Positions 37,296 to 47,373 of a stretch of DNA of 64,000 bases are shown in pieces. Both the position numbers and the translations under genes were made by a program. How positions within the stretch are numbered: position 1 is the first letter of the stretch; every line of letters begins with the position of its first letter. The notes under the pieces were generated by a model. That model did no database searches. It was not told the DNA's origin and worked only from the letters and a program-made list of their open reading frames with translations. Origin of the DNA: Acinetobacter sp. MB5 (GTDB lineage: Bacteria; Pseudomonadota; Gammaproteobacteria; Pseudomonadales; Moraxellaceae); the NCBI RefSeq assembly GCF_003261585.1, contig NZ_POVU01000004.1, forward strand, positions 1 through 64,000. The letters run 5' to 3'.

Positions 37296-37733
37296 TTAGT
37301 TACTATCCCAAGTTGATGTACTGCTCAACGCACAAGCCGTTGCACCTTGTGACCAGTACTTCTGCCCGTCTTGATTTAAACATACGACACCATTATCTTT
37401 TTGTATTCCCGAAGTTGATGGTGTTGCCTGTAAAGTATAGCCTTGATTATCATCATCAATTACTAAAACAACGGTATAATATGCCGTTCCCGAAGAAGGA
37501 TAATTTGCTGTTCCACCAATGCCTGTCAATGTTGCACCACTATAACTATGATTAACCAATTTGTAGTTTTGTAAAAGCCCTGCAACTCGCATAACCTCAG
37601 ATTGAACATCAACGCGATTGGTCTTAATTCTATACTTTGTATAACCCTGATAAGCAATGGCTGCCAAAATCCCAATAATTGTAACCACAATCATCAGCTC
37701 AATTAGAGTAAACCCCAGATTTCTCGTTTTCAT
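37296..37733 (-). CDS. comF: Type IV pilin-like protein (PilE/ComF-type)
   Basis: A 145-residue minor pilin. The prepilin signature is MKTRNLG followed by FTLIELMIVVTI, with Glu5 of the mature protein present and cleavage by PilD after Gly7. Two Cys near the C-terminus may form the pilin D-loop. It overlaps the upstream pilin gene by one base triplet junction (TAATG). In A. baylyi, the last two pilin genes of this locus are the competence genes comE and comF; the symbol is by synteny. Confidence 0.8.
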   Translation of the reverse strand: MKTRNLGFTLIELMIVVTIIGILAAIAYQGYTKYRIKTNRVDVQSEVMRVAGLLQNYKLVNHSYSGATLTGIGGTANYPSSGTAYYTVVLVIDDDNQGYTLQATPSTSGIQKDNGVVCLNQDGQKYWSQGATACALSSTSTWDSN

Positions 37734-38206
37734 TACCAACTCTCTGAACCACTTGAACCGCAGCTACTGTACGAATCAAAACTGGTCTTATTTTTGCAAT
37801 GCATACCCGTACTGGTCAGCAAAAAATTGTAACTTTTAGCATCCGTTGTAGTTGCTTTAATAGCCCAACTTCGTCCTACAGCATCATCACTGGTCAGCAA
37901 AACTGAACCAGATGAATCAGCCGATAAATCAGTAACTGTAATGGTATAAGGATAAGAAGACGTTGATCCGACCGTCTCCGATGTTGTTGCAAACCCTTTG
38001 TAATTAAAGTTACGGGCTTTCCAACGGTCAAGTAACACCGCCAGACGTTGCATTTCCTGCTCAGCCTGAGCTGCACGTGATCGCCGTGCATATTCTTGAT
38101 AACTAGGTATTGCGATTGCTGCCAAAATCGCAGCAATCACCACAACAACCATCATTTCAATTAAGGTAAAACCCAAATTTTGAGATGATGCTGAAAGTTT
38201 ATTCAT
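37733..38206 (-). CDS. comE: Type IV pilin-like protein (PilE/ComE-type)
   Basis: A 157-residue minor pilin with signature SSQNLG then FTLIEMMVVVVI and Glu5 present. The second half has paired Cys (HCKNKTSFDSYSSCG) typical of a D-loop. ATG 38206 is favoured because AGGG lies 9 bp before it; ATG 38215 is the alternative. It probably forms part of the pilus tip or initiation complex with PilY1, PilV, PilW and PilX. Confidence 0.82.
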   Translation of the reverse strand: MNKLSASSQNLGFTLIEMMVVVVIAAILAAIAIPSYQEYARRSRAAQAEQEMQRLAVLLDRWKARNFNYKGFATTSETVGSTSSYPYTITVTDLSADSSGSVLLTSDDAVGRSWAIKATTTDAKSYNFLLTSTGMHCKNKTSFDSYSSCGSSGSESW

Positions 38207-38217
38207 ATTCAACATCC

Positions 38218-41200
38218 CTATTTACTGGTTTCAAACCAACGCTTTGGCGTTAATGCCAATGATGTTGAATAAGTTGCTGCTGCCGTGCTTGAGCTACTTG
38301 CCAAAGTCCCTGTTGAAGTAATTAATGCTCTGTTTGTACCTGTACTATTACTAGAACCAACACTCGGTGCGACAATACCTACACCTATCGCAGTATGTGA
38401 AATAAATGTAGAACTGGCAATTTGGCTTTCGGTACACACTCCATACGGCATACAGAATTGAGTCACATAACTTTCACCCTTAACGCCTGAACCACAATCG
38501 CCTGATGAACCTTCTTGACTACCATCATACGAAGTTACATAGAGGTCATAATCTAATACTGTTGGTGTTGTTAATATTTTCTCATCCTGTGTCATACTTG
38601 ATGCAAAATAATAATACCAGCCTCCTGTTGTTGAATATGGAGCAACTGCTGTTGTATTGGCATTGGTTGTCAGTTTACCCAAGCTGCTTAGTGTCAGATC
38701 CTGAGTATTCAAATTTCCACTACTATAATCATAGCTATAGCTTGATCCACTCACTGTAAATAGATCTGAGCGAGCAACGTCTTTATCATAGATATTGTAA
38801 ATCGCATCATTCTTATAAGTTGTATCTGAGGTATCAAATAATGGAGAACTATGATTCCCACTACCAATTGATATGACACCAAACTTTGATCCACTGTAGG
38901 AATAAGTTGAGAATGCAGGCATATCATAAAAACGTGGGCTGTACTGACCATTATTTAAATTAAGCAAGCGTACAGGGGTTTTTGCAAACATGCTGGTATC
39001 TGTTGTTGAAGTTAAGGTGTTATTTAAATCAATACGCCATACCTGCCCACCTAAATCACCAAAATATAAATGATCAATCAAACCGTCTGAGTCGCGATCA
39101 ACCGTTTTAATCTGGCTAACCACGCTATATTTCATATTGGCTGAAGTTGTGTATTGAACACCTGAGGTTGTATTACTAGACGTCGCATTTGCACCAGCCC
39201 ACCACAATAGCTGCCCAGTCAAAGCATCGAACATATACACACCCGCACCAATTTTATTGGTCTGTGCATATTCATCTTCATAGCCAGCGAAAGCTGTTCT
39301 TTCACCAGTACTACCACTAAACGTACCATCTCCATTTGTACCGCCAGCATCATAACCACCACCAACGAACATCACGAGACGTTTAGAGCCTTTCCATTTC
39401 ACCCAACCCACACTTGGTTTAGACCAACTTTGCCCCATAAACCCCAGTTCTTTATAAGTTTTTGAACTGGCACATGTTTCAGGTGTATCTGTCTGAGAAC
39501 TACTATTACAATAAACAGCAGTATTATTAGGATCAATATGGAAAGCCATTTGAGGATTACTCATATCTTGCAAATTCAAAGCATAATAACTACGCCCCCC
39601 CATACGCAGACCACCATAAGCCATTTGCATACCCTCGCCTGTTGCTCCACTAATATCAGAAGAGCCAACAGTTAAACTACCATCACTATTTGAGACATAC
39701 TGACTATAAGCAGTCCATGGACCATCTACTCCATAATAAAGTGGCTGATATGTCGAACTACTAAAACCCGTAGTTGCAGTATTGGTTTGGAACGCTCTTT
39801 TTTGTGTGGTAATCAATTCATTTGGAACAAAAGCAAATTGCTCAGCTCCAGTATCTGCATCTACAACAGACAATACCCCTTGTGTTGTACCAAACAAAAC
39901 ATAATCGTCACGATTTGAACTACTCGTTACGCCGCTCGTGGTTGTGACTGTACCAGATTGTGTTAGCAATACTGGAGTTGAGTGCATCACTGCTCCAATT
40001 TGTCTCAATGTACTTAACGCTGCTAGACCGGCTGTAGTCGTTGGTAAACTGGTCGTATCACTTGGGGTACTGATCACATAGCCAAGCAAAGATAAAAGAT
40101 AACCACGATCTGCATCAGTTGTATTGGTCACATAGCTTGAACCAATTTGGTTTAATGTCGTTGTTGTAACAGCACCACTAGTATCACGGTTCGTCAACAG
40201 TTTACGGTTAGCGACATAAGATGAAGTCATACCCACAGGCAACACACCTTCAACCCCACCTGTCGATGCCAACGTGGAGTCTGTTACATATTGCGACCAA
40301 ATATCATAGTTAGTAACATAGGTGCCACTACTATCAACAATTGAATTACCTTTAATATCCTCAATCAAACCACTGATAACATTATATTTTTTCAAGTTAC
40401 CCAACCACAATTGATATACTTCAGCTGGTGTTGGTTGAAACTGTGCAGAATAAGCATAATTTTGTACAACTGTTGGGTTAAGTTCATCTGTTGGAATATA
40501 TGATGCCCCAGTCGTAACAGCAGGAATATCTGTAGTTAACGAAGTAATAAAGTTGTTTACACTAGTGACAACATCACTGGAACTCGAACCAGAATACCAA
40601 CCACCACCACCATAAACACCTAATCTCGCAGCATTTTTAACATCATCACTTGCAGAAGATGAACTAATATTGGCAAGATTTTGCGCTTGTGTGAGTGAAC
40701 TGCTATACGATGTGATTCCATTAAAGTCACTACCAAAACCAACTACTGCGGTTTTAATATCAACACCTAAAGGATTTAACTGAGCTGAGCTCGTTGAACC
40801 AGCGATGGTTCTATTGCGTAACAATTGTGAAAAGTCACTAATACATTGCCATCCCGTAGAGGAACTCGAACTTGCTGTAAATAAAGTTCCTGAACAAGTT
40901 AAATTACCGCTATAAGTACTGGTTAAAGCATTTTGCATTAGATTCTTAGCAATCGTAACACTTGAGCCATTTGGCTCACCATCTGTTAAGATATAAATCC
41001 CTTGTCCACTACATTCGGTACTACTTGTATTTACTGGAGATGTATAAGCTGTGCCATCTGAGTTTTTAGCGTCGGCTGTTGAATATGAGAAACCACTCCC
41101 TGTAGGTGAGGATGTCACCGTTTTTGTCTCATAGACACAGCTACCTGTTATGCTATTCACCGTACAACTTGTGTTATAGCTTGAAGTTGTTGGGTTGGTT

Positions 41201-42249
41201 GTGGTTGCACTACCCCATGAGGTACAACCACTAGATGTATACGCCGTACAACTTTGATAATAGGTTGTACTACTGCTTGAAGAAACACTTTCACGATAAT
41301 AGTAGGTGGTAGTACCACGACTTTTCTTATAATAATAAGTATCGTTTCCACTCACTGTAGTTTGATAACCATTTGTGCTCGGTGTACTACTTAATGTTGT
41401 TGTACAGTTAGATGTACTCGTTGAACCACTACTGCCACAGCTATACCATATAGTTGTAGAAGATGAGGAACTATAAGTAAAATACATGGGAATACTGGCT
41501 GTTGTTGTCGTTGCTGTAGTGGTGCCAAACATATAAGCTCCTACTTCAGCATAAGCATTTGCAGTTGGTGTAGAACCGCTTCCTGTCCAAGTACTTATAT
41601 AGCTAAGTAGTAAAGTACGCTGATCTGTCACGCTTACACTTGTATTTGTATAATATAAAGTACAAGTCTTGCTATTTACGTAGGCACAAGCTGTATTACT
41701 ATAACCACTCAGTGATGGTGATGTTGTTGATGCAGTTCCCCATGAAGTACAAGTAGCATATGAACTCCATGCTGTACATGAACTATATACAGGAGTGCTA
41801 CTAGTACTACTCGGATAATACTTCTGAACCATTGGTTTTTTCTGAGTATATGTCCCTCCACCTGTAATTGCGGTACTCAGTGCTCTCGCAGGCACCATTA
41901 CATAACCCGCAGAGCTATTATAAAATGTTGATAAACCAATGACTTTATCATCATCAATTTTTGAAATACCATCCCCCCCAGCAAGTACTGTGATCATTCC
42001 ATTACGCACTCGTTCAAGCCGAGTTAACCCTGTACTATCTGAATTACTTGTCATACTTCCCGAGTTATCGAGCAGGAACATAAGTGTTACAGTGCCGGCA
42101 GTGGCTTTTTTATAAATCTCTATATCACTAGCCTGAGCCAAAGGAACAGCTAAGCAAAGCAATAGTGTCATTATGCCTGCGCAAAATGCTGCCATCGCTT
42201 GCTTAAAGTGATGAATCATATGCTTAAGTTGAATCAAAAATTTCATCAC
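38218..42249 (-). CDS. pilY1: Type IV pilus tip adhesin/assembly factor PilY1 (ComC-like)
   Basis: A 1343-residue secreted protein with a signal peptide cleaved near AQAS (residue 40). The von Willebrand A domain has MIDAS motif DNSGSM (61-66) and the later metal Asp in LTDGEP (about 421-426). Between them is a Ser/Thr/Tyr/Cys-rich insertion (about 145-405) with a duplicated module. The C-terminal beta-propeller carries the calcium loop VDRDSDGLIDHLYFGD near residue 1045, as in P. aeruginosa PilY1. It promotes pilus extension, adhesion and, in Acinetobacter, DNA uptake. Confidence 0.93.
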   Translation of the reverse strand: MMKFLIQLKHMIHHFKQAMAAFCAGIMTLLLCLAVPLAQASDIEIYKKATAGTVTLMFLLDNSGSMTSNSDSTGLTRLERVRNGMITVLAGGDGISKIDDDKVIGLSTFYNSSAGYVMVPARALSTAITGGGTYTQKKPMVQKYYPSSTSSTPVYSSCTAWSSYATCTSWGTASTTSPSLSGYSNTACAYVNSKTCTLYYTNTSVSVTDQRTLLLSYISTWTGSGSTPTANAYAEVGAYMFGTTTATTTTASIPMYFTYSSSSSTTIWYSCGSSGSTSTSNCTTTLSSTPSTNGYQTTVSGNDTYYYKKSRGTTTYYYRESVSSSSSTTYYQSCTAYTSSGCTSWGSATTTNPTTSSYNTSCTVNSITGSCVYETKTVTSSPTGSGFSYSTADAKNSDGTAYTSPVNTSSTECSGQGIYILTDGEPNGSSVTIAKNLMQNALTSTYSGNLTCSGTLFTASSSSSTGWQCISDFSQLLRNRTIAGSTSSAQLNPLGVDIKTAVVGFGSDFNGITSYSSSLTQAQNLANISSSSASDDVKNAARLGVYGGGGWYSGSSSSDVVTSVNNFITSLTTDIPAVTTGASYIPTDELNPTVVQNYAYSAQFQPTPAEVYQLWLGNLKKYNVISGLIEDIKGNSIVDSSGTYVTNYDIWSQYVTDSTLASTGGVEGVLPVGMTSSYVANRKLLTNRDTSGAVTTTTLNQIGSSYVTNTTDADRGYLLSLLGYVISTPSDTTSLPTTTAGLAALSTLRQIGAVMHSTPVLLTQSGTVTTTSGVTSSSNRDDYVLFGTTQGVLSVVDADTGAEQFAFVPNELITTQKRAFQTNTATTGFSSSTYQPLYYGVDGPWTAYSQYVSNSDGSLTVGSSDISGATGEGMQMAYGGLRMGGRSYYALNLQDMSNPQMAFHIDPNNTAVYCNSSSQTDTPETCASSKTYKELGFMGQSWSKPSVGWVKWKGSKRLVMFVGGGYDAGGTNGDGTFSGSTGERTAFAGYEDEYAQTNKIGAGVYMFDALTGQLLWWAGANATSSNTTSGVQYTTSANMKYSVVSQIKTVDRDSDGLIDHLYFGDLGGQVWRIDLNNTLTSTTDTSMFAKTPVRLLNLNNGQYSPRFYDMPAFSTYSYSGSKFGVISIGSGNHSSPLFDTSDTTYKNDAIYNIYDKDVARSDLFTVSGSSYSYDYSSGNLNTQDLTLSSLGKLTTNANTTAVAPYSTTGGWYYYFASSMTQDEKILTTPTVLDYDLYVTSYDGSQEGSSGDCGSGVKGESYVTQFCMPYGVCTESQIASSTFISHTAIGVGIVAPSVGSSNSTGTNRALITSTGTLASSSSTAAATYSTSLALTPKRWFETSK

Positions 42250-42255
42250 TTTCCC

Positions 42256-43026
42256 CTAACTGCTACTTGTAAGGCTTTGTGTTAATGTGTATTCAGAAAC
42301 ATGTGTTGTAAAAGGTACATTCAGATCTGCTAGGCATTCAGAAACACTTTCATCAGCTCCAGATGCTGCTGTATAACCAGAAGGTACCTCAGGGTCATTC
42401 ATATGTGTTGATAAACAGCTATAAATATCGGATGTCGAAGCAGAGGATAAAGTTGGCATGAGAGAAACCGCATGAACTAAAGCCTTTTCACTGCTCATTA
42501 CCTTGGCCGAGTCAGTATCTGTTCCACTGACAGATCCTGAAAATGGTGTGTCATCAGAAGATGAATCTTCAAACTGAACCGTGATCTGCGTCATGACTGC
42601 ACCACGGCCACTTGTATAATAATTATTCGAACTTGTTGGGTTACAATAGCCAGCCGTGCCGATTTCACTATTATTAGGTGCTGTTCCAGTTTCCCATTTA
42701 ATAATGCTAGCATTGGCAATTGTAAAAAAATTTGTATTTGTCCCTCGATAACAAAACACTAACTCCTTACCTTTGTTGCTACTTGTTCGGATATATCCAA
42801 ACATGCCATTTGTTGCCAACTCTTGAGACAAATTATCCGCATCTTGTACCGTAAAAATCGCAGAATCAGAGTTAGTCAACATAAGCTGTTGTGCTTGACC
42901 ATTAGTTGCAATATTTAAAGACAGCAAACCTTGTCGAATTGCCAATGTTCCAATAATCGTAATTAAAAGAAGAACAATTAAAACTACAACCAGTGTTGCA
43001 CCTTGTTGAGAACGTCGAGAAATCAT
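42256..43026 (-). CDS. pilX: Minor pilin-like protein PilX
   Basis: A 256-residue protein with class III-like leader MISRRSQQG, then ATLVVVLIVLLLITIIG. Position 5 of the mature protein is Val rather than Glu, typical of PilX/GspK-type tip pilins. It overlaps the PilW stop codon (ATGA) and lies 6 bp before pilY1. Confidence 0.88.
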   Translation of the reverse strand: MISRRSQQGATLVVVLIVLLLITIIGTLAIRQGLLSLNIATNGQAQQLMLTNSDSAIFTVQDADNLSQELATNGMFGYIRTSSNKGKELVFCYRGTNTNFFTIANASIIKWETGTAPNNSEIGTAGYCNPTSSNNYYTSGRGAVMTQITVQFEDSSSDDTPFSGSVSGTDTDSAKVMSSEKALVHAVSLMPTLSSASTSDIYSCLSTHMNDPEVPSGYTAASGADESVSECLADLNVPFTTHVSEYTLTQSLTSSS

Positions 43027-43907
43027 GATGATCGATCCCCTAAAGCGTTACGAATAGCAACTGTCTGTGTAATCACTTGGCGTAAATTTTTTGTTTTAAG
43101 ATTTTGAATAGTGCTATTTAAAGTCACAGACTGATCAAGTACTGTAAAAGATTTCGAGAGATCAATATTTGAGTCGACGCCAACCGATTGATTTGAACGT
43201 ACTAAAATCCCAAGTTTTACGCCAAGAATTCGAGCCGTAGCTGCACCAGCCAAATATTGTGAAACCGTCATATCTCTAAGATTTCCAGAGCTGTCTTCAA
43301 CCACAAGTAAAACGTGAAAATAGTCCACGCGTTTCATAATAATCTGTCCACTATCTCCAAAATCCGAGATGACACCAGCGCTCGTTGCGCGGCCTGCATC
43401 ACAAGCAAGTGCTAATGCTGTTGCAGAGGTTTCATTACTACTGACGTTGGTGTCTTTACGAACAAAATAACGTTGAATCACATAAGATGACGTACTGGTA
43501 ATCTCATTACCCTCACAATCAAAACCACCAGTTTGAGTTGGGAGATATTGAATGACTAATTGATCACTATCTACACCTACATTAGATGTGCTACTCAGGG
43601 CACTTTGTGTAACTAACGTTGAACTACTTATTCCTGCAACATTGGCGCTGCTAAAAACAATCCCACCATTTGCTAAAGTACTGATCATTTGAGCTGATGA
43701 ATTATTTAAGTTTGCTAACCGAATATCTTTTGTTATGTAATTTAATGCAAAATTGGCATTATCTTGAATATCCGCAGCTCCTTGCTGTAAAGCAAAACTC
43801 TTTTGACCTGCAATAAATAACATCAATGATGCTGCAACAATAATCAGACCCAGTACTAAAGAAACCATGAGTTCAATTAACGTCAAACCTTGTTGTGAGA
43901 ATCGCAT
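43023..43907 (-). CDS. pilW: Minor pilin-like protein PilW (ComB-like)
   Basis: A 294-residue minor pilin with leader MRFSQQG and LTLIELMVSLVLGLIIV; Glu5 is present. ATG 43907 overlaps the pilV stop (TGATG) and has GGAGG 8 bp upstream, so the 8-residue extension to 43931 is rejected. PilW members form the initiating tip complex. Confidence 0.9.
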   Translation of the reverse strand: MRFSQQGLTLIELMVSLVLGLIIVAASLMLFIAGQKSFALQQGAADIQDNANFALNYITKDIRLANLNNSSAQMISTLANGGIVFSSANVAGISSSTLVTQSALSSTSNVGVDSDQLVIQYLPTQTGGFDCEGNEITSTSSYVIQRYFVRKDTNVSSNETSATALALACDAGRATSAGVISDFGDSGQIIMKRVDYFHVLLVVEDSSGNLRDMTVSQYLAGAATARILGVKLGILVRSNQSVGVDSNIDLSKSFTVLDQSVTLNSTIQNLKTKNLRQVITQTVAIRNALGDRSS

Positions 43908-44437
43908 CAATATGCCTCCATCACGATACAAGTCGAACTATCATTGTATGAAAAACTTGAGGTTTCACTGGTTGTACAGGCAATGTGACCTGATGTTGTT
44001 GCTGTAGTATCTACGGGATCTGTCTTATTCCAAGCCACATAAATACATTCACGACCATTTGCCGTTCCGGGGCAAGTTACCATGTTCAATGTCATTCCAA
44101 GATCCGTTGCACTTAAATATGCCTCATGTACATCAAATGCCGCTTTCACAGCTGGTGTACAAAAAGTGCTATAACAATCTATAACTGAGGCAGCTTGACC
44201 ACTCTGGCTCGACAAATAAGTTTCATATGCAGTAATCGCTGTTGAACTGCTATTAATTCGGATTTTTTCAACCAGATCTCTTGCAATATTGGTTGCCTCA
44301 ATACGATTAAAACCTTCAGATGTTGCTTCTACAGCCCGTAACTGCAAAGCAACAAACCCTAAAACAGCAATCGCCAAAAGTAATAAAGCCACCAAGACCT
44401 CTAACAACCCTACACCTTGCTGATATTTAACTTGCAC
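43907..44437 (-). CDS. pilV: Minor pilin-like protein PilV
   Basis: A 176-residue protein with leader QQG, then VGLLEVLVALLLLAIAVLG; Glu5 is present. It uses a GTG start (44437) that overlaps the previous pilin gene by 11 bp. The gene order fimU-pilV-pilW-pilX-pilY1-pilE is that of the conserved minor-pilin operon. Confidence 0.9.
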   Translation of the reverse strand: MQVKYQQGVGLLEVLVALLLLAIAVLGFVALQLRAVEATSEGFNRIEATNIARDLVEKIRINSSSTAITAYETYLSSQSGQAASVIDCYSTFCTPAVKAAFDVHEAYLSATDLGMTLNMVTCPGTANGRECIYVAWNKTDPVDTTATTSGHIACTTSETSSFSYNDSSTCIVMEAY

Positions 44438-44900
44438 TGCAGCCCCCCGTCACAAGATCACCTTGTTGAACTGTACCCATTCGAGAAAGAATTATTTTTT
44501 TTGAGTATTTTGCATTCACTTGAGTTTGATCACATAAAACCAAAGTTAAATCGGAACTCAGTGGGGATGTCGTTGTTGTTGGATCCTGAACCAATCCATC
44601 AGAGCGAAATACAATTGCTGTGGTTGTTGAAACAAGTGTTGCCTTCCCTGAAGCGGTCCAGTTAAGAGTACTGTCCGTATCTGCTGAGGAGGAATTTAAA
44701 CTAATTGTGACTGAGCGACGGTCTAACGCTGCTTTTGAGCGTGCTTTTTCCAACGCAATCACCAAATCACGTGTACTTGCATTTAAATTTTGCTTAAGTA
44801 AAAACGTGGACATTGCTGGGATAGCAAGTATAGAAAGAATAGCGATAATGACTATTACTACAATTAACTCAAACAATGTAAAACCCTGAATGGATTTCAT
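44427..44900 (-). CDS. fimU: GspH/FimT-type minor pilin (FimU-like)
   Basis: A 157-residue minor pilin, the first gene of the operon. The leader is MKSIQG, then FTLFELIVVIVIIAILSILA with Glu5 present. The Cys-containing tail (LCDQTQ, GGCSAS) is typical of GspH/FimT-like proteins. AGGG lies upstream of the ATG. The region before it to 45010 is very AT-rich and presumably holds the operon promoter. Confidence 0.88.
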   Translation of the reverse strand: MKSIQGFTLFELIVVIVIIAILSILAIPAMSTFLLKQNLNASTRDLVIALEKARSKAALDRRSVTISLNSSSADTDSTLNWTASGKATLVSTTTAIVFRSDGLVQDPTTTTSPLSSDLTLVLCDQTQVNAKYSKKIILSRMGTVQQGDLVTGGCSAS

Positions 44901-45067
44901 GTTGCCCTCATTTTTTAAAATGATCGAAGAATAAATAAATTTTTATTAACTATTTTTATTTATTAAGCATCTAAACTTATAAATAAATTTCATAAAGTAT
45001 CTAAAAAGAATATATTAAAAGTGCAACTTTAATGTGATTCTTATCACATTTTAACAACATAATTTAG

Positions 45068-45106
45068 AAAAAAAAACAAAAAAAACGGATCAGTCTCGAT
45101 CCGTTT
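45068..45106 (-). terminator. Terminator of ispH
   Basis: A 9-bp perfect stem (45083-45091 with 45098-45106, core ACGGATC) and loop AGTCTC. On the minus strand a long T-rich tract follows. It ends the ispH transcript before the pilin operon. Confidence 0.92.
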
Positions 45107-45121
45107 ACAAATAAAGTGCTA

Positions 45122-46072
45122 TCAAGCCTGTATAATATGTATGCGCAACTCTTTAGGCAAACTAAACGTTACATTTTCTTCTCGGCCATCCAATTCTTCT
45201 GTTGTTTGCGCTCCCCAGTCCTGCAAACGCTGAATGACCTGTTTAATTAAAATTTCTGGAGCAGATGCACCTGCAGTAACGCCGATTTTACTGTTGGCAT
45301 TGAACCAGTTTTGTTGTAGCTGCTGAGCATTATCAACCAAATAAGCAGGCTTACCCATACGCTCAGCCAGTTCGCGCAAACGATTCGAGTTGGATGAATT
45401 TGGAGAGCCAACCACCAACACCACATCGCACTTCTCTGCTAGATCCCGCACAGCATCTTGACGATTCTGGGTTGCGTAACAAATATCATCCTTACGTGGC
45501 CCCTGAATTTTAGGATATTTTTCACGCAATGCATCAATCACTTTTGCAGTATCATCAATGGAAAGTGTCGTTTGCGTCACAAAGGCAACCCGTTCAGGAT
45601 GTTTCACCTGCAAATCAGCAACATCTTGCTCGTCTTCTACCAGATAAATCTCTCCGCCATTGTTTTTATCATATTGCCCCATCGTCCCTTCAACTTCAGG
45701 GTGTCCATGATGTCCAATCAGAATGGCTTCCACACCTTCACGAGCATATTTAGTCACTTCAATATGAACTTTAGTGACCAGTGGACAAGTCGCATCAAAA
45801 ACTTTCAGGCCACGGCGCGCAGCTTCTTGCTGAACCGCCTTAGAGACACCATGCGCACTAAAGATCACGATGTTATCGTCTGGAACTTCATCAAGCTCAT
45901 CAACAAAAATTGCTCCTCGCTGACGTAAATCATCAACAACAAATTTATTGTGTACAACTTCGTGACGCACATAAATCGGTGGCTGAAAACACTCAAGTGC
46001 CCGATTGACAATCGCAATGGCACGGTCAACGCCTGCACAAAAGCCTCGTGGGTTCGCCAATACAATTTCCAT
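45122..46072 (-). CDS. ispH: 4-hydroxy-3-methylbut-2-enyl diphosphate reductase
   Basis: A 316-residue iron-sulfur enzyme, the same length as in E. coli, catalysing the last step of the MEP isoprenoid pathway. The cluster cysteines lie in GFCAGV, DATCPLV and DICYAT. ATG 46072 follows GAGGAAGTT, which decides the start over ATG 46093. It is divergent from gmk. Confidence 0.97.
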   Translation of the reverse strand: MEIVLANPRGFCAGVDRAIAIVNRALECFQPPIYVRHEVVHNKFVVDDLRQRGAIFVDELDEVPDDNIVIFSAHGVSKAVQQEAARRGLKVFDATCPLVTKVHIEVTKYAREGVEAILIGHHGHPEVEGTMGQYDKNNGGEIYLVEDEQDVADLQVKHPERVAFVTQTTLSIDDTAKVIDALREKYPKIQGPRKDDICYATQNRQDAVRDLAEKCDVVLVVGSPNSSNSNRLRELAERMGKPAYLVDNAQQLQQNWFNANSKIGVTAGASAPEILIKQVIQRLQDWGAQTTEELDGREENVTFSLPKELRIHIIQA

Positions 46073-46191
46073 AACTTCCTCAACCTGACACATAGTGACT
46101 GTTTTTTTGAATTTCTCAGCTAAAGTATTCAGTTTAGCCGCGCTCTACTCTAAAATAGAGAAGATATTTTATCATATCAGGAAAAAATATC

Positions 46192-46812
46192 ATGTCGGGT
46201 CTATTGTTTGTCGTTTCTGCTGCGTCGGGAACTGGCAAAACATCTCTGGTCAAAGCCCTGCTCGAACGTGTAACCAATTTACATGTTTCTGTTTCTCATA
46301 CGACTCGTGGGCAACGTCCCGGTGAACTCGATGGCGTACATTATCACTTCACAACAAAAGATAGTTTCTTGTCACAAGTGAATAATGGCGGTTTTATTGA
46401 ATATGCTGAAGTATTTGGTAATTATTACGGCACTTCACAAATGACTGTAAAACAGCAACTCGAAAAAGGCCATGATGTTTTACTTGAAATTGACTGGCAA
46501 GGTGCTGAGCAAGTTCGAAAGTTATTCCCTGAATCTAAACAGATTTTCATCTTACCACCAAGTCAGTTTGACTTACGCCAGCGTTTATCAAACCGTGGAA
46601 CCGATGCCGTTGAAGTAATTGAACACCGTTTAAGCTGCGCCATTACCGATATGCAGCAATATGTAAATTTTGATTATGTGATTATCAATGATGACTTTAA
46701 TAAAGCACTACATGATTTAGAATCAGTGATTAACGCCAATCGTCTCTCTATGACTCAGCAAGCTCAGCGCCATCAGCAATTAATCGAAAAATTGTTGCAC
46801 CCTGAAAATTGA
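46192..46812 (+). CDS. gmk: Guanylate kinase
   Basis: A 206-residue enzyme converting GMP to GDP. The P-loop is SAASGTGKTS near residue 8, and the GMP-binding motif SHTTRGQRPGE follows. AGGA lies upstream. It precedes rpoZ and spoT as in many gamma-proteobacteria, linking guanine nucleotide supply to (p)ppGpp turnover. Confidence 0.97.
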   Translation: MSGLLFVVSAASGTGKTSLVKALLERVTNLHVSVSHTTRGQRPGELDGVHYHFTTKDSFLSQVNNGGFIEYAEVFGNYYGTSQMTVKQQLEKGHDVLLEIDWQGAEQVRKLFPESKQIFILPPSQFDLRQRLSNRGTDAVEVIEHRLSCAITDMQQYVNFDYVIINDDFNKALHDLESVINANRLSMTQQAQRHQQLIEKLLHPEN

Positions 46813-46819
46813 TTAAAAC

Positions 46820-46848
46820 TTGAGTCTATGGGCAAAGCACCTTATACT
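46820..46848 (+). promoter_or_regulatory. Promoter of rpoZ
   Basis: TTGAGT (46820-46825), a 17-bp spacer and TATACT (46843-46848). The predicted start is near 46855, 33 bp before the rpoZ ATG. Confidence 0.75.
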
Positions 46849-46887
46849 GCACAGTCTAGTTAAATTTAACTCAGTAAGAGATTTGTT

Positions 46888-47166
46888 ATGGCACGCGTAA
46901 CTGTTGAAGATTGTTTAGACCATGTAGACAACCGTTTTGAATTGGTCCTCGTGGCAAGTAAACGTGCGCGCCAATTATCACGTCAAGGCATTGAACCAAC
47001 TTTAGAATGGGACAATGACAAACCAACCGTTGTGGCGTTGCGTGAAATTGCAGCGGGTCATGTAAGCAAAGACATTTTGAAACAGCGCGAGCAAGACTAT
47101 CAAGCATCAAGCCTTGACCTTGCTCTTTCAGCGAATAACTTAAACCTAGAAGGCTTTACTTTCTAA
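46888..47166 (+). CDS. rpoZ: RNA polymerase omega subunit
   Basis: A 92-residue subunit with the conserved start [20 protein letters not shown] and the core RARQLSRQG. It supports beta' folding and ppGpp binding. The gene has its own promoter and terminator, so it is separated from spoT here. Confidence 0.97.
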   Translation: MARVTVEDCLDHVDNRFELVLVASKRARQLSRQGIEPTLEWDNDKPTVVALREIAAGHVSKDILKQREQDYQASSLDLALSANNLNLEGFTF

Positions 47167-47184
47167 GTTCAAGTTTTCAGCAAT

Positions 47185-47215
47185 AAAAGCCTAGTTGGTT
47201 CAACTAGGCTTTTTT
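47185..47215 (+). terminator. Terminator of rpoZ
   Basis: A 13-bp perfect stem (47185-47197 with 47201-47213, core GCCTAGTTG) with loop GTT and a T tract. Confidence 0.93.
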
Positions 47216-47373
47216 GTTTGCTCACTTCTGGTGCAAAATTGAGTAAAACAATCAACTTTATTGAAAAATTCTTGGTTTTTTTCAACAAGACAAATTGACA
47301 AGATCAACAGAATGCTTTTCATTAAAGAGCTAACGTTTCCCATTTGTGATTTAGCATTTTTAAAAGGTGGTTT

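Noticed and set aside
45458..45928. Plus-strand open frame of 156 codons antisense to ispH
   Set aside because: It lies fully inside the well-supported ispH gene on the other strand and shows no family features.
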